Origin: Scenedesmus sp. ARA3
Lineage: Eukaryota; Chlorophyta; Chlorophyceae; Sphaeropleales; Scenedesmaceae
NCBI GenBank assembly: GCA_004335835.1
Contig: RWJK01001200.1
Location: forward strand, 9,507-73,506
DNA: 64,000 nucleotides
Direction: 5' to 3'
Every line of letters begins with the position of its first letter. Within the stretch, counting starts at the first letter, position 1. The notes under the pieces were generated by a model, which saw only the letters and a list, made by a program, of their open reading frames with translations, was not told the origin of the DNA and did not search any database. Shown here one piece after another: positions 1-12,000 of the stretch. The position numbers and the translations under genes are program-made.

Positions 1-57
<57 letters not shown>
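1..57 (+). repeat. (CTG)n microsatellite ending at a 3' splice site
   Basis: An uninterrupted CTG/TGC run from the window edge to 57, followed by TAG and then dynein exon 61-139. It occupies the place of the polypyrimidine tract. Confidence 0.95.
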
Positions 58-58
<1 letters not shown>

Positions 59-60
59 AG

Positions 61-1369
61 GTGGGTGTCTGTGGTGAAGGACATGCGGGGAATCTTTGCC
101 AACCTGGAGGCCCAAGGCTACCCGCGCGAAAGGCAGGAGGTGCGGCTGCGCTGCAAGTGTATGCAGCAGCCCATGGCGCACCATGCAAGCGCAAATCTAT
201 CACTGGGACATCCAGCTGTACAAGGCGCTGTCGGTCACCCATTGTCAGCTGCACATACGCTCCTGATATGGACAGTGTCGTACACCTGGATATTTGTGGA
301 TTTAGCATCTGAAAATCGTCATCTTTGCAGGTGTGGCGCGCGCACTGGGACTTCCAGCTGTATAAGGCGCTGGAGGTGCAGTTCAGGGCGGGGCTGGAGA
401 GCATACACAAGAGCCTGCCAGAGGTGCGGCGGCTACTGCCAGCCGATAGCTTTGCACACTATGTTGCTCTGCAGGCAGCTGGCACCTTAGGCTAGTGTGG
501 TTTGTTGCCAACTGGCTGGCCAGGCACCATGCGCCCTTGATTTTGTTTGCCCCACATAGGACCTGATTCAAGGCATTTTGATCAGCATGCTACCACACCA
601 GCCCAAACACCCACATATGCCTTCAGTGGGGAGCTGGAGCCTATACATGAAGGTGATTATTATTATTATTATTATAATTAGAGAGGCTAGTAACATGTGG
701 GTCCTGGCACCATCTTAGATGGTATGAGCCACAACAGGTTGAACACATGATCTGAGACCAGAGAAGGAGAGTGAGCACCGTATAATGCTGTTGCTGCATT
801 CGTTCGCAGGTGGAGGTGTCCCTTGTATACAAGAACAAGCGGCTGCAGTTTGACCCTCCTTTGGAGACACTGCGCCTGCAGCACTACAGCCGCCACTTGA
901 ATGGCTTCCTGGGGCTGCCGCTGCGCATGAAGGGCGTGAGCAATTTGAGTGAAAGGCAAGGCTTCTTTGCACCCATTGCTGATGCAGACCCAACGGCCAT
1001 TGCAAGGGTGAGTGCTTGCACTGACGGTTATTAATGGTGATTGGCCTGCATGCATGCGTCAACGCATGTCACTGGCTTGCATGTTGTCAAACTCTATCTA
1101 TGGCCTGCACACCACAAGTAAGTACATCCACTGCAATATGAAAGAACCGTTGCCCGGGTCTGCACATACGCAGCTCTGCTGCTCCATGCTCTGATTCTCA
1201 TTGCTCGCACACCCACTGACTCCACCTCACGCGTCTGCAGGTCTACGAGTCCTGCGAAGCACTGTTTGCTGCTCTGGCTGACGAAGCCAAGAAGTACAGC
1301 GACTGGCTGGTGCTGGGTGACGTGGCAGGGGAGCTTGAAGAGCACGTGGAGGCTGTGCTGTGTGGGGAC

Positions 1370-1411
<42 letters not shown>

Positions 1412-2612
1412 GCTGGCGGTGATGTGGGGGACTGGGAGCTCAACCTGCGAATGCTGAAGACAGCTGCACATGATCTGAACAAGCTGCCAAATGAGGTGAG
1501 CAACTGCAGATTGACTGCAGTTTGTGGTGTTGGCTTGCTGGTTGTGAGCACTTTGCAGCGACTGGCTGGTGCTGGGTGACGTGGCAGGGGAGCTTGAGGA
1601 GCACGTGGAGGCTGCGCTGTGCGGCGATGACAGCAGCAGCAGCAGCACCAGCTGTGCAGGCGGTGAAGTCGGTGATTGGGAGCTGAATCTGTGGATGTTC
1701 AAGACAGCTGCACATGATCTGAACAAGCTGCCAAACGAGGTGAGTGGCTGCAGATTGACTGCAGTTTGTGGTGTTGGCTTGCTGGTTGTGAGCAATTAGC
1801 AGCGACTGGCTGGTGCTGGGTGACGTGGCAGGGGAGCTTGAGGAGCATGTGGAGGCTGCGCTGTGTGGAGACAACAGCAGCAGCAGCAGCAGTGCTGGCG
1901 GTGATGTTGGCGACTGGGAGCTGAATTTGCGGATGCTGAAGACAGCTGCACATGATTTGAACAAGCTGCCGAACGAGGTGAGTGACTGCAGGGTAGCGGG
2001 TGATCTTTGCAACGTGCCTGCTTGTTGGATCAACATCATATGTTATATGCTCAGTGGGCTACTGCCGCCAGCATTTTGATCCTGCCTGCCTTCTGCGCAG
2101 ACAACGTGTGTTGTGATGTTTGCAAGCTTGCTGCATCTGCTTTTTTACTGGCGGTGCTGTGCAGCCAAGCGCAAGCTCAAGCCTCTTGAAGCATGTGTGC
2201 GACAGCAGACATGCGCAGTGCTTGCTGATCAGTGCTGCTGCTACTCTTTGCAATACTCAGGTGCGGCTGGACTGCTACCGCGTGAGCCTGAGCCCATTCA
2301 AGGCATATGTAGAAGAGATGATCAAGCGGCTAAGAGAAGCCCTGGGAGCCAGTCTGCGCAAGAAGGTGCGGGGGTGCTACTCAACTGCATTTTCGAAACT
2401 TTACATGTGCACATGCGGATGCCATGAATTACGCTAGTTTCTGGCAGCAGCTCCGATCACATGTACTGCAGCGCACTAGGAATGCCTGCTGTGCGCTTCT
2501 TACTGCTCTGCCATCCGCCACGTGTTGCTTCTGCACCCCGCTGCTAGCATTCACGTCCACTAGCTGGCTTTCCACTCAAGCCAGCATCACTAACACATTG
2601 ATGTCATGCACT

Positions 2613-2654
<42 letters not shown>

Positions 2655-5600
2655 GATGCTGCTCCTGCTATTGCACTGCCGCCGTTCCTGCAGGCGTTTG
2701 CTGAGCGCCAGGCAATCGAGGACTTCCTGTCAGCGGGCGCTGCGCTGCTGGCGCTGCAGGCCAGCAGTGTGGAGGAGATCGGGCGCGCAGGGCAGGAGGC
2801 TCGGGCGCTGGTGGCACGGCTTGGGGAGGTGCCTCAGGTGCGGTTAACAAAGGAAACAGATATCGTGCAGCAGATGGCTTGTGTACCATGTGCAGTTGCA
2901 CAGTGGTAAGAAGGTTTGATTCGTATTTCATGTACGGCCCGCCTTGTAACTACTGGTTGTTCACGCCACATGTGTTTGCAACGCAGCTGTGTGTGAAAGT
3001 TAGTCTGATTGTTTTATGTGTTTTGTCTGGCATTCCAAAGCTGCCAGCTGCTACGCAAAGAAAGTATGCAGTTTTTGCTGACCATGCAGCTGCTGTTGCT
3101 CTTGGGCTGTTTGTTTGCAGCTGCGCAAGCGCGTGGAGGAGAAGAACCGCCTGTTGCGTCAGATGGCAGCAGCAACGCCTGCTGGTGCTGCCTCCAGCTC
3201 AGCGTTGACCGTCGTTGACCTAGCGGGCCTCTCTGAGCGCTGGGACGGCTTTGTAGGGCAGCTACAGGCGTATGACAGCCACTTGGAGGGGCAGCGGGCG
3301 GGGCTGCAGCAGCAGCTTGGGAAGAAGCTCGAAGACTTTGGCGGCACTGTAGCTGGCTTTGCGTCAAGGTGGGTGCAAGTACTTGATGCGAGCTAGGTTG
3401 CTGACTTTCATACCACTGCGTGGTATGTGTCAATCATCAAGTGACGTGTATGCCTTGATGGCTGCAACGCTGTGCATCATGTGCTTGTGATGTTGTTGTT
3501 GCTGATGCAGGTGGCAGTCCATCAAGCCGCGCAGTGTTCCCTCAGGCAACCCTGCTGTGGTGATTGCTCAGTTGGAGTATACGCACCGAATGTGAACATG
3601 TGCTTTCTGCTGCTGCTGCTGCAGGTGGCAGTCCATCAAGCCGCGTGGCGGGCCATCCGGCAATCCCGCTGTGGTGATGGCTCAGCTGGAAGATGCTGCA
3701 CGGCAGCTGCAGGACGTGCAGGAGGAGGCAGAACAGCTGTGCAAGGTGCGTAACCCTCGCTGTGCATTAGTTGGCCCGGCCAGAAAAAGGCGGGAGAACT
3801 CATTAATGCTGTACATGTTATATATTTGTGCGTGGACCGCTGCCGAGCTGGTGTACACTTCTATAGATCTAGCACCCTTCTCCAATATCTCGACCATCTC
3901 AGCTGTCCCTGCAGGAGTGTGAGGCGCGGGGGCTGTCCCCGCCAGCCTTCCCCCAGCTTGTTGTGGTCGCGGCTGACCTAACGCAGACTCAGTAACCCCT
4001 ATTTACCTGCCGAACAACCTTGTTCATTTCTGCCTGCAGGAGTGTGAGGCACTGGGTGTAGACCTTCCGGCTTCCCCCAGCTGGAGGAGGTGGCTGCTGA
4101 CTTGAGTGCCACTTTGAAACTGCTGCCCACCACTCTTACATCAAATCTGCTTGCACAAGTGTGAGGCACTAGTAGTGTAGCACTAGTAGTGTAGCCCTTC
4201 CAGCCTTCGCCCAGCTGGAGGAGGTGGCTGCCAACCTATACCAGACCCACTTTGAGCACCCTTGCAAACTACTGCCGGCATTTTTTCCACTGTCCATGCA
4301 CGCTTATGCAATTGCTTCCGGCATTTTCACTGTCAATGCAGGAGTGTGAGGCGTTGGGGCTGTCCCTGCCCGCTTTCCCCCAGCTGGAGGAGGTGGCGGC
4401 TGACCTGGCGGCTACCCAGGCCAGCTGGGGCGGCTACCGGGACTTCCTGGCAGAGCGGGACGCACTGGCGCACAAGGACTGGCTCAGCATGAGGGACCAG
4501 GTGCGGCCTGCTTTGCCTTTTATGGCTTTTTGCTGCTTACTGTGCATTGCAGTCCATAACCTCGACCTCCTGACACTGTACGGCAGGCGCAGTCCACATT
4601 GAATTTCATTGGAGCTCGGCGTAGCGCAGCGTGTTGCGGTGCAATGCGTGCGAAGGAGTGATAAGTGGATGCTCGTTACGACACCACCTCATTGCTGTAC
4701 TTGCATCATGTTGCTCGGGCTTCTGCAGTGTTCATGACAGCCCAAGATACGCGAGGATTGTGCAGCTGAGCGCCCTGCTGCTGTGCTGACACTCCATTCT
4801 CTCAGGTGTGGAAGATCGAGGACTTCCTCACCAAGTGGGAGAGCAGCTGCAGCGGCGCCTCAGCAGCCGACCCTGGCAAGGCAGCTATTGCTCTGGTGCT
4901 GCTGCAGGAGATTGACACCTACAGGTGCGGCCAACTGCTGCTACTGTTGGGCGTATTTCACGTTGGCATAGCAGCGGGGTGGTAGGGCCTGGTAAGGCAG
5001 GTATTGCGCAGGTTCTGCTGCAGGTGATCTGTGATCAACGCGTACAGGTGCGGCAACTGCTGCTGCTGCTGCTGCTGTTCAGCCTAGCCTGTCGGATCAC
5101 CAAACTGACTAAGCAGCCCGCTGGCTGGCAAACCGGCATACCACCACTTACTGCCATGTTTCGCGCAACATCTCCACCTGGCAGCCGTAAAACCCTAACT
5201 TACATCAATGCATTGTACGCCTGCTCTGTGAAATGTGCGCCTTTATGTGCAGGTGCTGCCTTCCTCACCTGAAGAGCTGCATGCGTGGCATCGGCTGGGA
5301 GGACAGCCGCTGGCTGCCTTGCGCGACACACTCACCATGCCCGCTCATCTACCTCGCCTATCAACTGTACATTGCATCTTGCAAAATAACAAAATGGCAC
5401 ACTAACACAGCTGTTACATGGATTATGGCTTGGTATGCCGCATGTGCTGCACAGACGCTGCCTGCCGCACCTCAAGAGCTGCATGCGCGGCATCGGCTGG
5501 GAGGACAACCACTGGCTGCAGCTCTTCTCCCTGCTGGGCTTCAAGCAGGGCAGCTTGGCCAAAGAAACAGTGACACTCGCACACTTTTTGGACAAGGCCG

Positions 5601-6040
5601 ATGCAATCATTGCGAATGTGGAAAAGATCAAGGCTCTGGATGCCATGGTGGGTTGGGTTTTGCAGTGTTTCTACTCAGGTAATGGAGTGATGACATTCAT
5701 TTGGAAAAGATCAAGGCTCTGGATGCCATGGTGGGTTGGGTTTTGCAGTGTTTCTACTCAGGTAATGGAGCGATGACATTCATGATGCAATGAGTCTTCA
5801 TATAGTGCTGTATTCATCCTGCAGCTACTGGTGAAAATACTGCCCTAATGCATGCAGCATTCAACAGAATGGTCGCAGCTTGCCTGGTTGCCCCTATGTG
5901 GCTGCAGCCGCTGTGCTCACTGCTACTCTAGTCAGCGCGAGATGCAAGCTTGCAACAACACACCACCTGCAACTCTTGGTGCTTGCCGCATCTGATGCTA
6001 GGTGTTGCCGCTGCCCTTGCTGCTACTGCCGCTGGCCCTG

Positions 6041-6096
<56 letters not shown>

Positions 6097-9000
6097 AGGC
6101 TCAAGGCGAGGCCCTCATCCGCAAGGCACTGTCCGAGCTGAAGCTGTGGGGCCTGCAGCGCAGCTTCACCTTCGTCCCCAGCAAGGACAGCAGCAGCAGC
6201 AGCAGCAGCAACACAGCGCCTGCTGCTGCTGGTCAGGCCGGCGGCTCTCGTGCTGTGCAGCTGATCAAGGAGTGGTCCGAGGTGCTGAGTGAGCTGGGCA
6301 ACCACCAAAGCCTGGTGGCGAGCCTGAAGATGTCAGCCTACCACCACTTGTTTAAGGTGCGTGGTTCGGCTGCTGCTGCTGCTGCTTTGCAGGATGTGGC
6401 TGCATCGTTGGTGGCCGGCCTGGCCAACATCTTTCCTGGTCAAACATGCTGCGCATGCCTCTGCTGCTGGTGCTGCTGCTGCTGCCGTCAGGATGAGGTG
6501 GCGTCCTGGAAAAGGCACCTAGCAATGCTAGTCGAAGGCCTGGGCCTGCTGCAGGGCATCCACCATCAACCTGCCGTTCCTGATGGGCTGCTGCTGCTGC
6601 TACTGTTGAAATTGATGTGCAGGATGAGTTGGCGTCCTGGGAAAGCCGCCTGGCCACACTTGTAGAAGGCCTGGGCCTGCTGCAGGGCATCCAGCGGCGC
6701 TGGCTGTACCTGGAGCCCATGAATACTTTGGTCAGACCCTGGTCAAACTGCTGTGTGGTGCTGCTGCTTTGCAGGATGAAGTGGCATCCTGGGGAAGCCG
6801 CCTGGCCACACTTGTAGAAGGCCTGGGCTTGCTGCAGGGCATCCAGCGGCGCTGGCTGTACCTGGAGCCCATGAATACTTTGGTCAGACCCTGGTCAAAC
6901 TGCTGTGTGGTGCTGCTGCTTTGCAGGATGAAGTGGCATCCTGGGGAAGCCGCCTGGCCACACTTGTAGAAGGCCTGGGCTTGCTGCAGGGCATCCAGCG
7001 GCGCTGGCTGTACCTGGAGCCCATCAATGACTTGGTCCATTGGACCTTGGTCAAACCCCGGTCAAATTAACTGCTGCCTCTGCTGCTGCTCTTGCAGGAT
7101 GAGGTGGCGTCCTGCAGGAGCCACCTGCCCTCACTGATGAGGGGCTTGTCAGATGTTTGGTGGAAGTCTGGTCAAACTGCTGCATGTGCTGCTGCTGCTT
7201 TGCAGGATGAGGTGGCATCGTGGGAAAGCCGCCTGGCCACACTTGTGGAGGGCTTGGGCCTGCTGCAGGGCATCCAGCGGCGCTGGCTGTACCTGGAGCC
7301 CATTTTTGGCAGAGGGGCGCTGCCTGCTGTGGCTGGACGCTTCAGGCATGTTGATGGGGAGTTCAGGGCTATCATGGGCCAGCTGGCGGTGAGTGCTTTT
7401 TTTAAGCCTGCTGTAAAGGAGGCTGGCTTTGCAGGGTGGCATGCGCTGGATACTCATTTGGATCTCTGGTCCTGTGCTGCATTGTATGGTGTGTATCAAA
7501 AGACAAAACTGCCTGATCACTTGGGTCGCTGCGCAGGCTGCAGCCCGCTGGCGAGGTGCTGGGCTCTGCTGAGCTGCCTGGCGTATGCTGGCTATGCCTG
7601 CTTACAATATGTTCTGGTACTGCATGATGCGTTGACTGCGGCCGACAACAGCTGGTGGCGATTGCTTTGTGTTTCAAGCTGTCGGTAAGGGGTTGGCCTC
7701 TGCCGAGCTGCCTGTCTTGTATTGGCAATCTGGGTTGACATCATGCCTTGCGATGCTCAACGTGTTGGCTGACATGGCTGCTTCCTTGCCTTGCTGCGCA
7801 GGCTGCCGGCAAGGTGGTGGGCTTTGCTGAGCTGCCCGGCGTGCTGGCTATGTCTGCTGACCCTCATTGGTTGCTTGTGCACTAGCGAGACTATCTGCTG
7901 ACCTGCTCTGCTGCGCAGGCTGCCGGCAAGGTGGTGGGCTTCGCTGATCTGCCCGGCGTGCTGGCTATCTCTGCTGACACTCATTGGTTGCATGCGGACT
8001 AGCGTGATCACCTGCTGCCTTGCTCTGCTGTGCAGGCTGCCGGCAAGGTGGTGGGCTTTGCTGAGCTGCCCGGCGTGCTGGCTGTTTCTGCTGAAAGTCA
8101 TTGGTTGCTTGTGCACTAGCGTGATTACCTGCTGCCTTGCTCTGCTGTGCAGGCTGCCGACAAGGTGGTGGGCTTCGCTGATCTGCCTGGCGTGCTGGCG
8201 AGGCTGTCGGCCATGGCTGCTCAGCTGGACGCCTGCCAGCGGGCACTGGCTGAGTTCCTGGAGGAAAAGAGGGCGGCGTTTCCCAGGTACGTGCCAATAT
8301 CCGGCTGTTGTTTGACAACAACACCGTACAACGGATGAATTGTCGCATATATTCATACAGCATAGGTACCAGCATCTTCTGCGATTTGGCGCTTTGTGTA
8401 ATAAGCTGGTGAGGTGCGGTGCAGAAACTCAATGCAAACCCCTATTTTCCTCAACCTGCTGCAACACAGGTTTTAATTCCTGGGTGACGATGACCTGCTG
8501 GAGGTGCTGGGGCAGGTCTCCAGCCTGACGATCATCCAGGCAAACCTCCTGACCTCTAGTTATATAACATACAAATGACACATTTATGACATTGTATGTT
8601 TGGTCTATAATCGCAGGTTTTACTTCCTGGGCGACGATGACTTGTTGGAGGTGCTGGGGCAGGCCTCCAGCCTTGGTGTCATCCAGGCAAACCTCCTGAC
8701 CTCTAGTTATATAACATACAAATGACACATTTATAACATTGTCTGTTTGGTTTATAATCACAGGTTTTACTTCCTGGGCGACGACGACTTGCTGGAGGTG
8801 CTGGGGCAGGCCTCCAGCCTTGGTGTCATCCAGGCGCACCTCAAGAAGCTCTTTGCAGGCATCCACAGGGTGAGGCAGCTGTCTAGTGCATGTGTTATGT
8901 CTGGGCCTTTGTATTATGCTTGCTGCTGCTGTTGTTGTTGTTGTTGTCGTTGTCATCAATTTGTTGTGATGAGGCTCACCTCAAGAAGCTCTTTGCAGGC

Positions 9001-12000
9001 ATCCACAGGGTGAGGCAGCTGTCTAGTGCATGTGTTATGTCTGGGCCTTTGTGTTATGCTTGCTGCTGCTGTTGTTTTTGTTGTCAATTTGTTGTGTTGA
9101 GGCTCACCTCAAGAAGCTCTTTGCAGGCATCCACAGGGTGAGGCAGCTGCCTAGTGTGTTAGGCCATGTCTGATGCCTGTGCTATGCACTGGAGGCCTGA
9201 TGCCGTTTGATTCACGACCTTTCTATACCTGCCGCTAGGCATTGCTAGTGTTACCAACTGCTTTGACAACACATTTTGGAAGCACATGCTGCTGCATCGC
9301 TATGGTTAACGTTTGCCCGCTGCTGCTGCTGCTGCTGCTGCCGCTGCTGCTGCTGCTGCTTCAGGTGCGCTTCAGCGGGGACCAGGGCAGCATCACTGCC
9401 ATGCTGTCAGCTGAGGGTGAGGTGGTAGACCTGGCAGCGCCAGTCAAGGTGAGTCAACGGACTTGAATTTTTCTTCCGTAGGCCTTGCCACTGCAGCTTT
9501 GCCCAAAGCACATGCTGCTGCGGCTGCCAGCACTGCCCATTACGTGCACAACTGATGCCATAGCAAAGCCTAAGCGTTATGCTATACATTTGGCTAATTG
9601 CGATGTGGCTTATGTACATGAAGCCACCGCAGCTGGTGCATCCCTGCTTGCTGAACCAAGCAAAACGATGACTCAGTCGCACATCAAGCAAGCGCAAGCC
9701 TGGTTCTGCCACCGCTGCCACTGTTACTGCTGCTGCTGCTGCTGTTACTGCCAGGTGACCGACACCATTGAGGCGTGGCTGGAGCAGCTGACAGGCGGCA
9801 TGCGCAGCACGCTGCAGGCACGGCTTGCTGGAGTGGCAGGCATGCAGGATCCTTTTGGCCAGGCGCCAGCACAAGTGCTGGGGCTGTACCATGCGCTGCG
9901 CTTCACGGAAAGGTGCGCGTGCTTGTGTGTGTGTTTTGATGTTGTCATTTCTGTCTCGGCTCCTGTTTTGGCCAGGCGCCAGCACCACAACTGGGGCAGC
10001 ATCATGCGCTGCCCTTCTCTGAGAGGTGTGTAACCCTTCAGTCTCAAAATGGGCGGTAGATTACAGCAATGTGAGCCTGCAGGACAGCCGCTTTGGCACT
10101 CATGCTTGTCACGTCTACTAGTGCAGCCACCAATGGCCTGCTGCCTGTGCGTTAGTCATGTACGTTCTGGAGCAATGTCTTGGCTGCTGCCTGTCTTCAG
10201 GGTAGAGGCTACCATTCAAAGCGGCAAGCTGTAGCAGTCGTTTATTGTGCAATTGTACTTGTTATACAATACGTTGCTTGTCGTTGCTGTGTTCAGGGTG
10301 GAGGCTGCCATTCGGGCCGGCAAGCTGCAGCAGCTAGCAGGCGAGCTGCGGGAGGAGCTGGCTGCGCTGTCCAGCCGCGACTGCAGCGGCAGCAGCCTGC
10401 TGCAGCTGAAGAAGCAGGGCTTAATCATCGATCAAATGCACGCCTGCGATGTGGTGGAGGGGCTGCTGGGAGGCAGCAGCAGCAGCAGCAGCAGTGTTCA
10501 AGCTAGTGGTGGTGACGGTGTGCCGAGGAGTCCTGAGGACTGGGCTTGGGCAAAGCAGCTGCGCTACTACGCTGCACAGGTACGGTTTGATGCAGACACA
10601 TGCACCATTCTGTTGTATGGCAGCTACTGCGTGTGATGTAGTAGAGGGGCTGCTGGGTGGCAGCAGCAGCAGCAGCAGCAGAAGCAGCAGTGTTCAGGCT
10701 AGTGGCGGTGACGGCGTGCCGAGGCGTCCTAAGGACTGGGCCTGGTCAAAGCAGCTGCGCTACTGTGCTGCGCAGGTACGGTTTGAAGCACATACTTCCA
10801 CTATTAGGATGGTTGCGGACTAATGTTGCATCACAAGTAGGCTTGTACAGTGCATCTGGAGCTTGGTGTGCAGCAACATAATGCAGCAATACCTGTGAAG
10901 AGAGGTGGATGACAGACAGCGACCTGTGTCGGCTGCCATGCTGCTGCAGGATGGCGCTGTGTCTGTGTGCATGGCAGAGGCTGAGCTGCCCTACACATGG
11001 GAGTATGCAGGCAACGCGCCAAAGCTGGTGGTCACACCGCTCACAGACAGGTGTGCTAATCTCGGCTTGCAGCTGCTGCATCGGCAGTGATGTGCGCCTT
11101 GTGATGATTGTGCGCTTGCACGGCAGCAACAGCAGCCCGAAGAGAGCTGTAGCAGGTGTTGTGCAGCCAGATCACCAACCGCACCTACTTTGAGCTCTAT
11201 GCAGCTGTCTATCCACACTCCGGCTGCAAGCACATCTCCACGCATGCAACATACACGTTGTGCCATCCAGTCTACAGCAAAGCTGTACAGAGGTACCCTT
11301 TAGCTCTGCAAAGGAATGTGGCAACACTGTGTAACGTTTCGCTCTGCAGGTGCTTCCTCACGCTGACTCAGGCGCTAGCTCTGGGCTACGGCGGCAACCC
11401 CTACGGCCCTGCTGGCACCGGCAAGACTGAGTCAGTCAAGGCGCTGGGGCAGGCCCTGGGGCGGCAGGTGAGGGATAAGACAGACACTGGGTAGGATTGA
11501 GGGGGCTAGTCCTTGCATATAGCTTCATAAGCAATACAACAAGATGAGGCACAGACAATGGGCAGACGGATGCAGGGCAGGTCCTGAAACAGGTGCTTGC
11601 CAGGCAGATAAAGAATTGCAGGCATCCATGGCACCTGCAGCGCTGTCAGTCTGCCAAATCAGCAATCTCGTTGCTGTCGCAACCTGCTGTGCAAGCGGTT
11701 GCTGGTGGGACTGCAGTGCAGGACGCTGCAGCCAGCACTCACAAGCACAGCTTGATGATGCATCCTGCTGCACAATCTTATTGCACACGTGCGTGCAGGT
11801 GCTGGTGTTCAACTGTGACGAGGAGTTTGATGTGCGCGCCATGGGGCGCATATTCGTGGGGCTGCTGCGCTGCGGCGCCTGGGGCTGCTTCGACGAGTTC
11901 AACAGGCTGGGAGAAGACGTGCTGAGTGCTGTCAGTCAGCAAGTACAGGCCATTCAGGTGAGGGATGATACATGTTGTGAAGGTACAGGCCATTCAGGTG

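Larger units (their letters stand above)
61..11050 (+). other. Dynein-2 tail (part) and linker exons
   Basis: Nineteen exons: 61-139, 331-423, 810-1007, 1241-1495, 2261-2365, 2694-2837, 3121-3368, 3625-3745, 4342-4500, 4806-4924, 5455-5647, 6099-6356, 7206-7388, 8153-8286, 8764-8869, 9365-9448, 9755-9912, 10297-10579 and 10950-11050. Tail landmarks are [14 protein letters not shown] and [10 protein letters not shown]. The linker begins near 4342 and includes [28 protein letters not shown] and [15 protein letters not shown], all strongly conserved in dynein-2, where the linker swings to give the power stroke. Exon 1241-1495 carries a poly-Ser run encoded by AGC repeats that is not part of the conserved family pattern. 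The exon coordinates rest on splice signals plus phase and could shift by a few bases. Confidence 0.85.

Noticed and set aside
1297..1978. Tandem exons used in series or as mutually exclusive exons
   Set aside because: Extra copies lack the exon's 5' part, and inclusion in series gives a stop codon within seven codons. Mutually exclusive use would lose conserved residues.
6488..7388. Assembly artefact from collapsed haplotypes
   Set aside because: Copies differ in length and substitutions, are partial in a consistent way, and the same pattern recurs in every gene. Recent near-identical units still deserve a read-depth check.
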